Assembly (NCBI GenBank): GCA_017991595.1
Contig: JAGOQJ010000007.1
Location: 1 to 64,000 of the forward strand
Direction: 5' to 3'
DNA: 64,000 nt
Source of the DNA: Candidatus Didemnitutus sp.
Lineage (GTDB): Bacteria > Verrucomicrobiota > Verrucomicrobiia > Opitutales > Opitutaceae
The notes beneath the pieces were generated by a model that saw only the letters and a list, made by a program, of their open reading frames with translations, had not been told where the DNA came from and searched no databases. This document shows, piece by piece, positions 7,367-15,602 of this stretch (its first letter is position 1; each line of letters starts with the position of its first letter). The translations under genes and the position numbers were made by a program.

Positions 7367-10087
7367 TCAGTAGAAGCGCAGGACGAAGCGGACTGCGTCG
7401 GCGACGACGAACCCGTCTGCACTATCGTTGCGCACTACGACGCTTCCACCGGTGCCGGCGTTGAAGGCGTAGGTGTCGAGCAGCACCCACGTGCCGCCGT
7501 CGACTTTTTGATTCACGTTGAAGGTTGCGCTGCCGGTGGCGTGGTTGACGTCGATGGGTGCATCGGTCGCGCGGTTAACTGAAGCGGTCCAGCGCACATA
7601 GACATCGTAAACGCCCGTGACCGGGAGGTTCGGCGTGAAGGTGACGCTCTTGCCACCGGTGGTGCCGGTGTTGCCGTCGTGCAGATAATTCGCGCCGTGG
7701 AAACCGGCGGTGGCGGCGGTGGTGGTCCAGCTGCCGACGATGGAGACCGAGCCGGTATCGGTGTTATCGACGATCACCGGCGCGAGTGGCGGAGCCGAGA
7801 TCGCAGGTGATTCAGTGGAAATGCCGCCGTCGTTCACTGACGAAACCGTGTAGTAATAGACGACGTTGGCGGTGACGCTGGTGTCGGTGTAGGACGTCGC
7901 CGTGACGCCGGAGGCAATCGTGGTGTAGGGGCCGTTGAGCGAGGTCGCGCGCTTGACGAGGTAGGACGTGGCGCCTTCCGCGGCGGACCATGAAAGCGAG
8001 ATTCCGGTGAATCCTGGCGCGAGGCCGAGGCCCGTGGGCGCGAGGGGCGGCGCGAGGACGAATTTCACCGCGTCGGCGACGACATAGAAATTCGCGCCGT
8101 CATTGCGCAGCAGAACACTGCTGGATGTGCCCGCGTTGAAGTGGAAAGCGCCAAGGAGCATCCATGCGCCGTTGTTGGCCTTTTGATTCACTTCGGTCGT
8201 GGTCGTGCCGGAGGCGTGGATGATGTCGACCGGTGCGTTCGATGCGCGGTTGGAGCCTGCCGCCCAGCATTGGTAAACGAGGTAGCGTCCGGCGACGGGC
8301 AGGTTGGGCGTGAAGCGCACGCTCTTGCCGCCAGTGGAGCCGGTGTTGCCGTCGAGGAGGTAGTTGGTGCCGTAGTAGCCGGTGCTCGCGGTCGATGTTG
8401 ACCAGCTGCCAGTGACGGTGGCGGCGGTGTTATCGACGATCACGGGATCTTGAGTGCGCGCGCTGGCGGGAACGGAGTCGGTGGAGGTGCCACCGGCGTT
8501 CACCGCGGATACGGAATAGTAGTAGGTGGTGGCGCTCGAGACGGCGGTGTCCGTGTAGCTGCTGGACGTGAGGCCGGTGGCCAGCGTTGTGAGCGAAGTG
8601 GGCGAGGTGCCGCGTTTGACTGTGAACGACGTGGCTTCGACGGTCGGCGCCCACTTGAGCGCAATCTGACTGGAAGAGGCGGTGGCGCGCAGGCCGGTGG
8701 GTTGGGACGCGGAGCCGCCGTTGCTCGTGGGGCTGAGGCGAAGCGTGGTGACGCGATCGGTGACGTTGAGCGTAATCGTGTTGCTGGAGATCGTCGCGTT
8801 CGACGCGGTCATGTCGCCTGCGTCGTCGAGCGTGTAAGCGACCGCGCTGACGATGGAGGCAGGGAGATTAATGGTGACGCTTTGGGGCGAGACCGTGATC
8901 GGCACGCCGGTGTTGCGATTGTAGGAAGAGAGACCGAGCCAGAGGCAGAGATAGAAATCGCCGTTGCGCTTTTGGAAGAGGACGGACCACACATCGGCGG
9001 TGGAGCCGGAGAGACTGTAATCGAGTGAACTCGGAGTGAAGTCGGCGCCCGGATCCTTGAGTAATGAGAGGAGATTCTGGATCGCGGTGTAGGCGGGTTT
9101 CGGCGTGAGGTCGTTGTAGAGGAGGCCGAAGTTGTCCTGCTGGTCGGCGGGATCGAGCCCTTCGTCGACGAGTTCGTAAGAGCAGATGACCGCGGCGCCT
9201 TTGAGAAAGTGAGCGAGATAGAAGCGCGGCATGTAGCGACCGTGGTTCACGATTGGCCACGTGGCGCTGAGGCTGGCGGCGGTGCCGCCGCCGCCCTCGG
9301 TGACGGCATAGCTTTTCGAGGGACTTTGGATGCTGGTGCGGTTCGTGATCGCGTAGTCGATGCCGCGAATGTTGGTCGCCTCCGGATGGGAGCCGAAGAG
9401 GTAGTGGTGAACGTTGCTATGATCAATGGACGAGGTGAGGTCGCCGACTTCTGTATAGGCGGAGTCCTCGCCCAGCGACGGGCCGATCAATGGAATGAGG
9501 CTGATCGCTTCGTCGGCATCGCCGCGGAGCGCGTCGCGCGCATCGGGCGTGGCGGCTTGCAGGTAGGAGGCGAAGTAGAAGGGCGAGGTGTCGCTGCCTG
9601 AGAGCGGCTCGGTGAGATCGCGCCAGTAGGTGCCGCCGTATTGGGTGGGGCTATCGAGCTCGTTGTTCATCTCGACGTAGCGAATGGCGCTCGGTCCGAT
9701 TTTGCGGACGAAGTCGTTGATCGCGTAGTCGGGTGACGCGGCCCAGTAACCGGGGGCGGGCTTCGTGCCGACGATGGGGTTGACGAGCAGGATCGATTTG
9801 GTGCCGGAGAGGGCGAGCTGTTGGAGCTTGGCCTCGAAGGCGGGCGACGCGCCGGAGGTGCGGCACATAGCCAGACTGGAATCGATCAGCTTTTCGCTGA
9901 GCTCGCCGAAGTTGGCGTAAACATTGAATTCTTTTCGCCAATGCGTCGCGACGCCGGTGGAGCGGACGAATTGCTCGGTCGGAATCGCCTGCACTGGCGC
10001 GGCTAGGACGGGTGAACTCAGATTAACGGCGAGGGCGGCCAAGGACGCGATGCGCCCGGCAGCCAGGCCATGCTTTAGGGTGACCAT
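7367..10087 (-). CDS. Putative clan GH-A glycoside hydrolase with two FN3 and two golvesin-like domains (copy A)
   Basis: A 906-residue exported enzyme. I start it at the ATG at 10087 because it gives a normal signal peptide (ending SSPVLAAPVQA); the frame stays open further upstream with non-protein-like sequence. Residues 35-370 look like a TIM-barrel hydrolase, with YVEMNNE (E143, candidate acid/base) and YAVTEGGGG (E264, candidate nucleophile), the usual clan GH-A spacing. A beta-sandwich of about 100 residues follows, then FN3, golvesin-C-like (VIVDNT... to ADAVKFV), a second FN3 and a second golvesin-like domain that ends the protein. The family is unresolved. It is a tandem paralogue of the next gene (10263-12899). 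Confidence 0.7.
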   Translation of the reverse strand: MVTLKHGLAAGRIASLAALAVNLSSPVLAAPVQAIPTEQFVRSTGVATHWRKEFNVYANFGELSEKLIDSSLAMCRTSGASPAFEAKLQQLALSGTKSILLVNPIVGTKPAPGYWAASPDYAINDFVRKIGPSAIRYVEMNNELDSPTQYGGTYWRDLTEPLSGSDTSPFYFASYLQAATPDARDALRGDADEAISLIPLIGPSLGEDSAYTEVGDLTSSIDHSNVHHYLFGSHPEATNIRGIDYAITNRTSIQSPSKSYAVTEGGGGTAASLSATWPIVNHGRYMPRFYLAHFLKGAAVICSYELVDEGLDPADQQDNFGLLYNDLTPKPAYTAIQNLLSLLKDPGADFTPSSLDYSLSGSTADVWSVLFQKRNGDFYLCLWLGLSSYNRNTGVPITVSPQSVTINLPASIVSAVAYTLDDAGDMTASNATISSNTITLNVTDRVTTLRLSPTSNGGSASQPTGLRATASSSQIALKWAPTVEATSFTVKRGTSPTSLTTLATGLTSSSYTDTAVSSATTYYYSVSAVNAGGTSTDSVPASARTQDPVIVDNTAATVTGSWSTSTASTGYYGTNYLLDGNTGSTGGKSVRFTPNLPVAGRYLVYQCWAAGSNRASNAPVDIIHASGTTTTEVNQKANNGAWMLLGAFHFNAGTSSSVLLRNDGANFYVVADAVKFVLAPPLAPTGLGLAPGFTGISLSWSAAEGATSYLVKRATSLNGPYTTIASGVTATSYTDTSVTANVVYYYTVSSVNDGGISTESPAISAPPLAPVIVDNTDTGSVSIVGSWTTTAATAGFHGANYLHDGNTGTTGGKSVTFTPNLPVTGVYDVYVRWTASVNRATDAPIDVNHATGSATFNVNQKVDGGTWVLLDTYAFNAGTGGSVVVRNDSADGFVVADAVRFVLRFY

Positions 10088-10203
10088 GTTATCGAGGGGT
10101 TGAGGCTTGAGCGGAAACCGCGAAGTTCGCGGTCTGGGGAACCGGAGCGTGACGGCGCGCCGGCGACGGGAACAAGCGAGGGCGGCCAAGTATGGCCGAT
10201 CCG

Positions 10204-10219
10204 ATTCAGCTAATTGAAC
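10204..10219. promoter_or_regulatory. Putative operator (site 2)
   Basis: The 16-mer ATTCAGCTAATTGAAC has TTCA/TGAA arms. It lies 117 bp upstream of hydrolase copy A and shares the CTAAT centre with site 3 ahead of copy B, matching it at 12 of 16 positions. Confidence 0.35.
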
Positions 10220-10262
10220 GGCTCGACTTGCTCGCGAAGGTGGATCCGTAGCGAGGTGGCTC

Positions 10263-12899
10263 TCAGCGCACGCGCATCAATCGCCAGAAACGTTGGCGCG
10301 AATTGTTCAAACTACGCCGATCAAAAATGGACAGCGTTTCGCTTGCGGGCTCGTGAGTGATTTCGATCTGAGCGTCGAGTGAGCGCCAGGCGTTTCCATT
10401 GATTGACTCTGCCACATCAATCCATGTGCCGGTGAGTTCTTCCGTGGACTGAAGGCGCCATAAGCTGGCGGTCGAAGATGGTGGCCATTGGAAAGAGAGC
10501 GCGAAACCATCACCGCCGTTGCTCTGATTAATGGTGAGCGTGGGAACGCGATCATCCGCGGGATCGTTGGTGGCAGCGTAAACGGGCGGTGAGTCGCTCG
10601 AGATGCCGCCGTCGTTGAGCGAGGCGACCGTGTAGTAGTAGCGCGTGCCTTGCGTGAGGCCGGTATCGGTGAACACGTTCGAGGTGATGCCGGATGCGAT
10701 GGTGTGGTAAGGACCGCTCGGCGACGTGGCGCGTTTGATGAGGTAGGAATTAGCGCCCTCGGCTGCAGTCCACGTGAGCGAGAGGTCGGTATCGCCGGAT
10801 GAAAAGGTGAGGCCGGTGGGCGCGAGCGGTGGTGCGAGGACGAATTGGGCGGCGTCGGCGATGACGTGAAAGTTGGCGCCATCGTTGCGCAGGAGGATGT
10901 TGCCCGCTTGTCCAGCGTTGAAGTGAGCCGCGCCGATGAGGAGCCAGGTGCCGTTGTTGGCCTTTTGATTGATGGACGTGGTGATCGTGCCAAAGGCGTG
11001 GTTGATATCGACCGGGACGTTCGAGGCGCGATTGGCGCCAGCGGTCCAGCGCAGATAAATGAGGTAGCGTCCGGCGATGGGGAGGTTTGGTGTGAAGCGC
11101 GCGCTTTTGCCGCCGGTGGTGCCGGTGTTGTCGTCGATCAGATAGTCGGCGCCGTAGTAGCCTTCGTTGGCGGTGGAGGAGGTCCAAGTGCCGGTAAGCG
11201 TGGCGTCGGTGTTGTCGATGATGACAGGGTCTTGTGTGCGCGCGCTCGCGAGCGCGGAGTCGGAGGAGATGCCACCAACGTGCACCGCGCAAACGGAGTA
11301 ATAGTAGGTTGTGGAGCCGGAGACGGACGTGTCGGTGTAGTTGTTGGCGGTGAGGCCGGTGGCGAGTGGAATGAGCGAAGTAGGTGAGGTGCCGCGTTTG
11401 AGCGTGAATGAAGTCGCTTCGACGGTGGGTGCCCACTTGAGCACAATCTGATTTGCGGACGCGGAGGCGCGCAGTCCAGTGGGTCGAGACGCGGCGCCGC
11501 CGTTCGTTGAGGGACTGAGGCGCAGAGTGGTGACGCGATCCGTGACGTTGAGGGCAATTTCGCGGTTGGAAATCGCAGCAGACGTGGCGGTCATTCTGCC
11601 GGAGTCATCGAGGGTGTAGGCGATGGCGCTGGCGATGGAGGCCGGGAGACTGACGTTCACGCGTTGAGCTGGGACGACGATATGCTGGCCCGCGTTGCGG
11701 TCGTAAGACGAAAGACCGAGCCAAAGGCAGAGGAAGAAGTCGCCGTTGCGCTTTTGGAAGAGAACCGACCAGACGTCGGAAGTGGAGCCGGAGAGGCTGT
11801 AGTCGAGGGAGCTCGGAATGAAATCAGGGCCCGGGTCTTTGAGGAGCGAGAGGAGATTTTGAATCGCGGTGTAGGCGGGCTTCGGGGTGAGGTCGTTGTA
11901 GAGGAGGCCGAAGTTGTGCTGCTGGTTGGCGGGATCGAGTCCCTCGTCAACGAGTTCGTAGGAACACGTGGCGGCGGACCCTTTGAGGAAGTGGGCGAAA
12001 TAGAAGCGTGGAATGTATCGCCCGTGCGTGACGATGGGCCACGTGGCACTGAGGCTGGCGGCAGTGCCGCCGCCGCCTTCGGTTACAGCGTAGCTTTTGG
12101 TGGGGCTTTGAATGCTGGTGCGGTTGGCAATGGCGTGGTCGATACTGCGGATGTTGGTCGCCTCGGGATGAGACCCAAAAAGGTAATGATGAACGTTGCT
12201 GTGATCGATTGATGGGGTGAGATCGCCGACTTCGGCGTAGGCTGTGTCTTCCCCGAGTGATGGGCCAATCAAAGGGATGCGGTTGATGGCTTCGTCGAAG
12301 TCGCCTTTGAGTGCTGCTTGCGCGGCGGGCGTCGCGGCGCGCAGATAGGAAGCGTAGAAAAAAGGCGAGTTGGCGTCGGCAGAGAGAGGCTCGCTGAGGT
12401 TGCGCCAGTAAGTGCCGCCGTATTGGGTAGGGCTATCGAGCTCGTTGTTCATTTCGACGTAGCGAATCGCTCCCGGACCTACCATGCGGATGAAGTCGTT
12501 GATCGCGTAGTTCGGTGCAGCGGCCCAAAAATCAGCAGAGGGCTTGGTTCCGACGATGGGATTGATCAGCAGGATTGTCTGGGTTCCGGAGAGCGAGAGT
12601 TGCTGAAGTTTCGCGACGAACGCAGGAGAGGCGCCTGACGCGCGGCACATCGCCAAGCTAGAATCGATCAGTTTATCGCTGAGTTCACCGAAGTAGGCGT
12701 AAACATTGATTTCCTTCCGCCAATGCGTCGCCACGCCGGTCGAGCTGACAAACGACTCCGCTGGTATCGCCTGCACCGGATCGGCGAGACCTTGCGAACT
12801 CATAAATGCCGCTAAAAGCAAACCCACGAGCAGGGAGCGAAATCTCTCGGGACGCGTTGTGGTCGCATGTGCTGCGAGAAACGGCATGACGCAGACCAA
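10263..12899 (-). CDS. Putative clan GH-A glycoside hydrolase with FN3 and golvesin-like domains (copy B)
   Basis: An 878-residue exported protein that is collinear with copy A over the catalytic part: same GVATHWRKE, YVEMNNELDSP (E153) and YAVTEGGGG (E274) motifs, long stretches identical. The signal peptide is residues 18-40 (LLVGLLLAAFMSSQGLA). After the catalytic and beta-sandwich region come FN3, one golvesin-like domain and a second FN3. The second golvesin domain is replaced by about 80 residues with a WRLQSTEELTG motif, a type of C-terminal module often seen on exported Verrucomicrobial proteins. The gene arose by tandem duplication with domain exchange at the 3' end. It is probably the first gene of the operon that continues with copy A. 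An alternative start is the Met at residue 5. Confidence 0.7.
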   Translation of the reverse strand: MVCVMPFLAAHATTTRPERFRSLLVGLLLAAFMSSQGLADPVQAIPAESFVSSTGVATHWRKEINVYAYFGELSDKLIDSSLAMCRASGASPAFVAKLQQLSLSGTQTILLINPIVGTKPSADFWAAAPNYAINDFIRMVGPGAIRYVEMNNELDSPTQYGGTYWRNLSEPLSADANSPFFYASYLRAATPAAQAALKGDFDEAINRIPLIGPSLGEDTAYAEVGDLTPSIDHSNVHHYLFGSHPEATNIRSIDHAIANRTSIQSPTKSYAVTEGGGGTAASLSATWPIVTHGRYIPRFYFAHFLKGSAATCSYELVDEGLDPANQQHNFGLLYNDLTPKPAYTAIQNLLSLLKDPGPDFIPSSLDYSLSGSTSDVWSVLFQKRNGDFFLCLWLGLSSYDRNAGQHIVVPAQRVNVSLPASIASAIAYTLDDSGRMTATSAAISNREIALNVTDRVTTLRLSPSTNGGAASRPTGLRASASANQIVLKWAPTVEATSFTLKRGTSPTSLIPLATGLTANNYTDTSVSGSTTYYYSVCAVHVGGISSDSALASARTQDPVIIDNTDATLTGTWTSSTANEGYYGADYLIDDNTGTTGGKSARFTPNLPIAGRYLIYLRWTAGANRASNVPVDINHAFGTITTSINQKANNGTWLLIGAAHFNAGQAGNILLRNDGANFHVIADAAQFVLAPPLAPTGLTFSSGDTDLSLTWTAAEGANSYLIKRATSPSGPYHTIASGITSNVFTDTGLTQGTRYYYTVASLNDGGISSDSPPVYAATNDPADDRVPTLTINQSNGGDGFALSFQWPPSSTASLWRLQSTEELTGTWIDVAESINGNAWRSLDAQIEITHEPASETLSIFDRRSLNNSRQRFWRLMRVR

Positions 12900-12951
12900 G
12901 GCGCGCGGTCAGATGGCAAACAATTCATTTCGCTACGTTAGCTTAGGCTTG

Positions 12952-12967
12952 GTTCGACTAATGGAAC
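12952..12967. promoter_or_regulatory. Putative operator (site 3)
   Basis: The 16-mer GTTCGACTAATGGAAC has GTTC/GAAC arms and lies 53 bp upstream of the start of hydrolase copy B. It is the same distance from its gene as site 5 is from the IclR start. Confidence 0.4.
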
Positions 12968-13091
12968 TTCTGATACGGATTTTCCTGCTCGCGCTTTAAG
13001 GCAGGCAAGGCCCTGCCGTTGTGAGGATTCGCGCGAGTAGCTGCTTGCGCGGAAAGCACGCTCGGTAATGTCGAAATCTGGAGTTGGTGAC

Positions 13092-13107
13092 GTTCCGGTA
13101 ATGGAAC
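13092..13107. promoter_or_regulatory. Putative operator (site 4)
   Basis: The 16-mer GTTCCGGTAATGGAAC has perfect 5-bp arms GTTCC/GGAAC and matches site 3 at 13 of 16 positions. It lies between hydrolase copy B and the MFS transporter, 354 bp from the latter. Confidence 0.4.
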
Positions 13108-13460
13108 CTGTCTGGCCCGAGAAGGGGCTTTGCCGTTGCCTGTCTTGGGCGAGTGGCAGCCAATGGATTTTGTATCCTGCCTGTCCAGGGATAAGGGCTA
13201 CATCCTATTCTACGCATAGTCGTCCGTTCACCCGCTTCAACTCACCCTGTCGATTTACCCATGCTGTTTTCTCCGTTTCATCCCAGTTCCTGTGATGCCG
13301 GCCCGAGGCAACATGGCATTTTGGCGATCAGACACAGCGTGCGGCGAACCGATTTAGGCTACGAAAAGGATATTCGTTCTCGTGTCTCACGTGCGCCGGG
13401 GTGCTGGCGCTGCGTGTGACCACCAGCCCCGTTTTCCTCGACTACCAGGTCAACTGACCG

Positions 13461-14714
13461 ATGACTCACTCCGCCGCTCCGTCCCGTCTCTCGCCAAATT
13501 ACCGTTGGGTCATCCTCGCGCTGCTGTTCTGCGCGGGTTACCTCAACCAATTCGACCGGCAGACGGTTTCGGTGTTGAAGGCGACGCTGAAGCTGGACTT
13601 CGGCATCGACGACGCGGGGTATGCGGTCTTGGTCAATGCTTTCACGGTCTGCTACGCGATCGCCTACATCGCGAGCGGCTGGGTGGTGGATCGGGTCGGC
13701 CCAAAGCGGGCGCTGACGTGGTTCATAGCGGTCTGGTCGCTGGCGACGGTGGGTTGCGGTATCGTGCACTCGCTGTGGCTGATGGTTTTTCTCCGCGGTC
13801 TGCTCGGGCTGGCGGAGCCGGGGCTTTTCCCGGTCACGATCCGCACGGCCACGGCGTGGGTGGAGGACAAGGGGCGCGGCTTCTTCATGGCTTTGGGCAC
13901 CATCGGCACGAGCATCGGCGGCATCACGGCGGTGCCGATCATCGCGTGGCTGACGATTCACATGCACTGGCGCTGGGCCTTCGTGCTGCCGGGGGTGATG
14001 GGATTGCTCGTGGCGGCGGCGTGGTGGAAATTCTACCGTGAACCGGAGCGTCCGGCCGCCGAGGCCGCGGCGGAGCCCGCCGCGGTGCGCCCGGCCCTGC
14101 CGTGGAAAAGCCTCTGGCGCGAGAAGGCGCTCTGGGGCATCGTGCTCGTGCGTCTGGTGAGCGATCCGGTCTGGTATTTTTGCCTCTTCTGGATGCCGGG
14201 TTACCTGCAGGAATCGAAACAGGTCTCGATCGGCCTGCTCGGTGTCATCGGCTGGATTCCGTTCCTGTGTGCGAACGTCGGCGGTCTCGCCTTCACGGCG
14301 TTGTCCGATTGGCGCGCGAAGCAGCGGGGGCTGCTCGGTCGCAAGCATCTGGTGATGCTTACCGCGGTGGCGGGGCCGCTTTGCTGGCTCGTGCCGCAGT
14401 CGTCGATCGCGGTGACGATCCTGTTGTTCTGCCTCATCGCGGTGTTGTGCAACGCCTGGCTGGGATCGTTGGCGCCGATGATCGCGCAACTCTTCCCGAT
14501 GGGCAACGTGGCGAGCGTGTATGGCATCTCGGGTGCGTTCGGCGCATCGGGGGCGATCCTGTTCAACTATCTCATCGGGCAGGCGGCGGGTCGCTTCGGC
14601 ATGGAGCCGCTGTTCCTCGCGATGGGGTTGCTGCATCCGCTCGCGGCGCTGATCATGTTCCTCCTCGTGCGGGAGAAACGGCCGGCGGCCGCGCCGGTGG
14701 CGCTCAACGCTTGA
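13461..14714 (+). CDS. MFS transporter, hexuronate/ACS-like
   Basis: 417 residues with about 12 hydrophobic segments. The N-terminal half carries an early FDRQTVSVLK segment and a DRVGPKRAL loop, the conserved MFS loop 2-3 pattern. The overall pattern (GYLNQFDRQ, WRWAFVLPG) resembles the anion:cation symporter family that includes ExuT hexuronate and related sugar-acid carriers. It probably brings the breakdown product of the surrounding hydrolases into the cytoplasm. Its 3' end overlaps the convergent IclR regulator by 11 bp. The exact substrate is unknown; a uronic acid is only a family-based guess. Confidence 0.8.
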   Translation: MTHSAAPSRLSPNYRWVILALLFCAGYLNQFDRQTVSVLKATLKLDFGIDDAGYAVLVNAFTVCYAIAYIASGWVVDRVGPKRALTWFIAVWSLATVGCGIVHSLWLMVFLRGLLGLAEPGLFPVTIRTATAWVEDKGRGFFMALGTIGTSIGGITAVPIIAWLTIHMHWRWAFVLPGVMGLLVAAAWWKFYREPERPAAEAAAEPAAVRPALPWKSLWREKALWGIVLVRLVSDPVWYFCLFWMPGYLQESKQVSIGLLGVIGWIPFLCANVGGLAFTALSDWRAKQRGLLGRKHLVMLTAVAGPLCWLVPQSSIAVTILLFCLIAVLCNAWLGSLAPMIAQLFPMGNVASVYGISGAFGASGAILFNYLIGQAAGRFGMEPLFLAMGLLHPLAALIMFLLVREKRPAAAPVALNA

Positions 14715-15471
14715 CGGCGAGCAGGCGGCTCAGGTTCTCCGCCAAGGCGAGCACCGAGTCCTGCATCTCGCGTTGATCGCGCAGGATGTAGGCGTCGTGC
14801 CGGATGAGCAGCGCGACAGCCAGGCGAGGCGGATTCACCAGCGGCTCGCGGACGACGGCGGCCACGGAGACGTGGTTGACGCTCGTCTCGCGCATGTTCC
14901 ACGCGTAGCCGTTTTTCCGCGCTTCGCGCAGTTGCGCGTAGAAGCGCGCGGGATCGAGATTGGTGTGAGGCGTGACGGCCGCATCGCCGGGTTGCGGCGC
15001 ATAGGCGGGCCAGGCGCGCTCGTCCATCTGCGCGACCAGCACCTTGCCGGCCGAAGAGCAATGCACGTAGCCGCTGCGGCCGAGGCGCACGGTGTTGCCT
15101 TCCTCGCCGGCGGCGCAGACGACCCACGCCTGCCGCCCGCCGAGCATGTCGAGGTAGATGCTGGCATTCAGCCGCACCGCGGCCTTGCGCAGCGCCTCGT
15201 CGAGGTTCCGATTCTGCCCGAAGTGCGCGGCGAGTTCGTGCACGAAGGCGAAGATCTCGGGGTTGACGCTGTAGCGGTGGTTTTTCTCGTTTTGCTGGAC
15301 GAAGCCGATCTGGCACAGCGTCTGGAGCAGGCGGTGAAGCGAGGATTTGGGCTGGCCGAGCTCGGCGGCGATCTGGGTGACGCCCAAGGCATAACCCTTG
15401 TGCAGCAGCAGGCGCACGACCGCGATGCCTTGGGTCAAGGGCGTATTCGGAACGGGGCCGCGATCTGGCAT
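14704..15471 (-). CDS. IclR-family transcriptional regulator
   Basis: 255 residues from the ATG at 15471. Upstream codons stay open but are not protein-like, and starting there would run through the divergent promoter. An N-terminal winged helix (LTQGIAVVRLLL... then QPKSSLHRLLQTL recognition helix) is followed by the IclR effector-binding domain (GYVHCSSAGKVLVA, NGYAWNMRE, VNHVSVAAVV). IclR proteins bind palindromic operators and respond to small acids or sugars. The gene is divergent from the FAD oxidoreductase, with a palindrome between them, and convergent with the MFS gene. It is the natural candidate regulator of this cluster. Confidence 0.9.
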   Translation of the reverse strand: MPDRGPVPNTPLTQGIAVVRLLLHKGYALGVTQIAAELGQPKSSLHRLLQTLCQIGFVQQNEKNHRYSVNPEIFAFVHELAAHFGQNRNLDEALRKAAVRLNASIYLDMLGGRQAWVVCAAGEEGNTVRLGRSGYVHCSSAGKVLVAQMDERAWPAYAPQPGDAAVTPHTNLDPARFYAQLREARKNGYAWNMRETSVNHVSVAAVVREPLVNPPRLAVALLIRHDAYILRDQREMQDSVLALAENLSRLLAVKR

Positions 15472-15523
15472 GCCACCAGCCAAAGGGCGGGCCGCGCACA
15501 GTGGCAAGGATGCTTCGCGGGTC

Positions 15524-15539
15524 GTTCCATTGCTGGAAT
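15524..15539. promoter_or_regulatory. Putative IclR operator (site 5) in the divergent promoter
   Basis: The 16-mer GTTCCATTGCTGGAAT has perfect TTCCA/TGGAA arms around TTGC. It sits 53 bp before the IclR start and 64 bp before the proposed oxidoreductase start, where an autoregulating IclR protein would be expected to bind. Confidence 0.5.
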
Positions 15540-15602
15540 CGTCCCGCTGCAAATCGCGGACGCAGGCTGGTTCGGTCGAGGCCGACGGGTGACGCTTCAA
15601 TC

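Larger units (their letters stand above)
12900..13460. other. Divergent intergenic region, 561 bp, with two putative operators
   Basis: It lies between hydrolase copy B (minus) and the MFS transporter (plus). I see no gene in any frame. It holds two of the 16-bp palindromes (12952-12967 and 13092-13107), and a GGCAGG/CCTGCC short hairpin near 13000. The stretch 13300-13380 is relatively AT-rich and could hold the transporter promoter. Confidence 0.45.

Noticed and set aside
13359-14636. 425-residue minus-strand frame
   Set aside because: Antisense to the MFS transporter, which has clear membrane helices; the antisense protein is rich in Arg, His and Asp.
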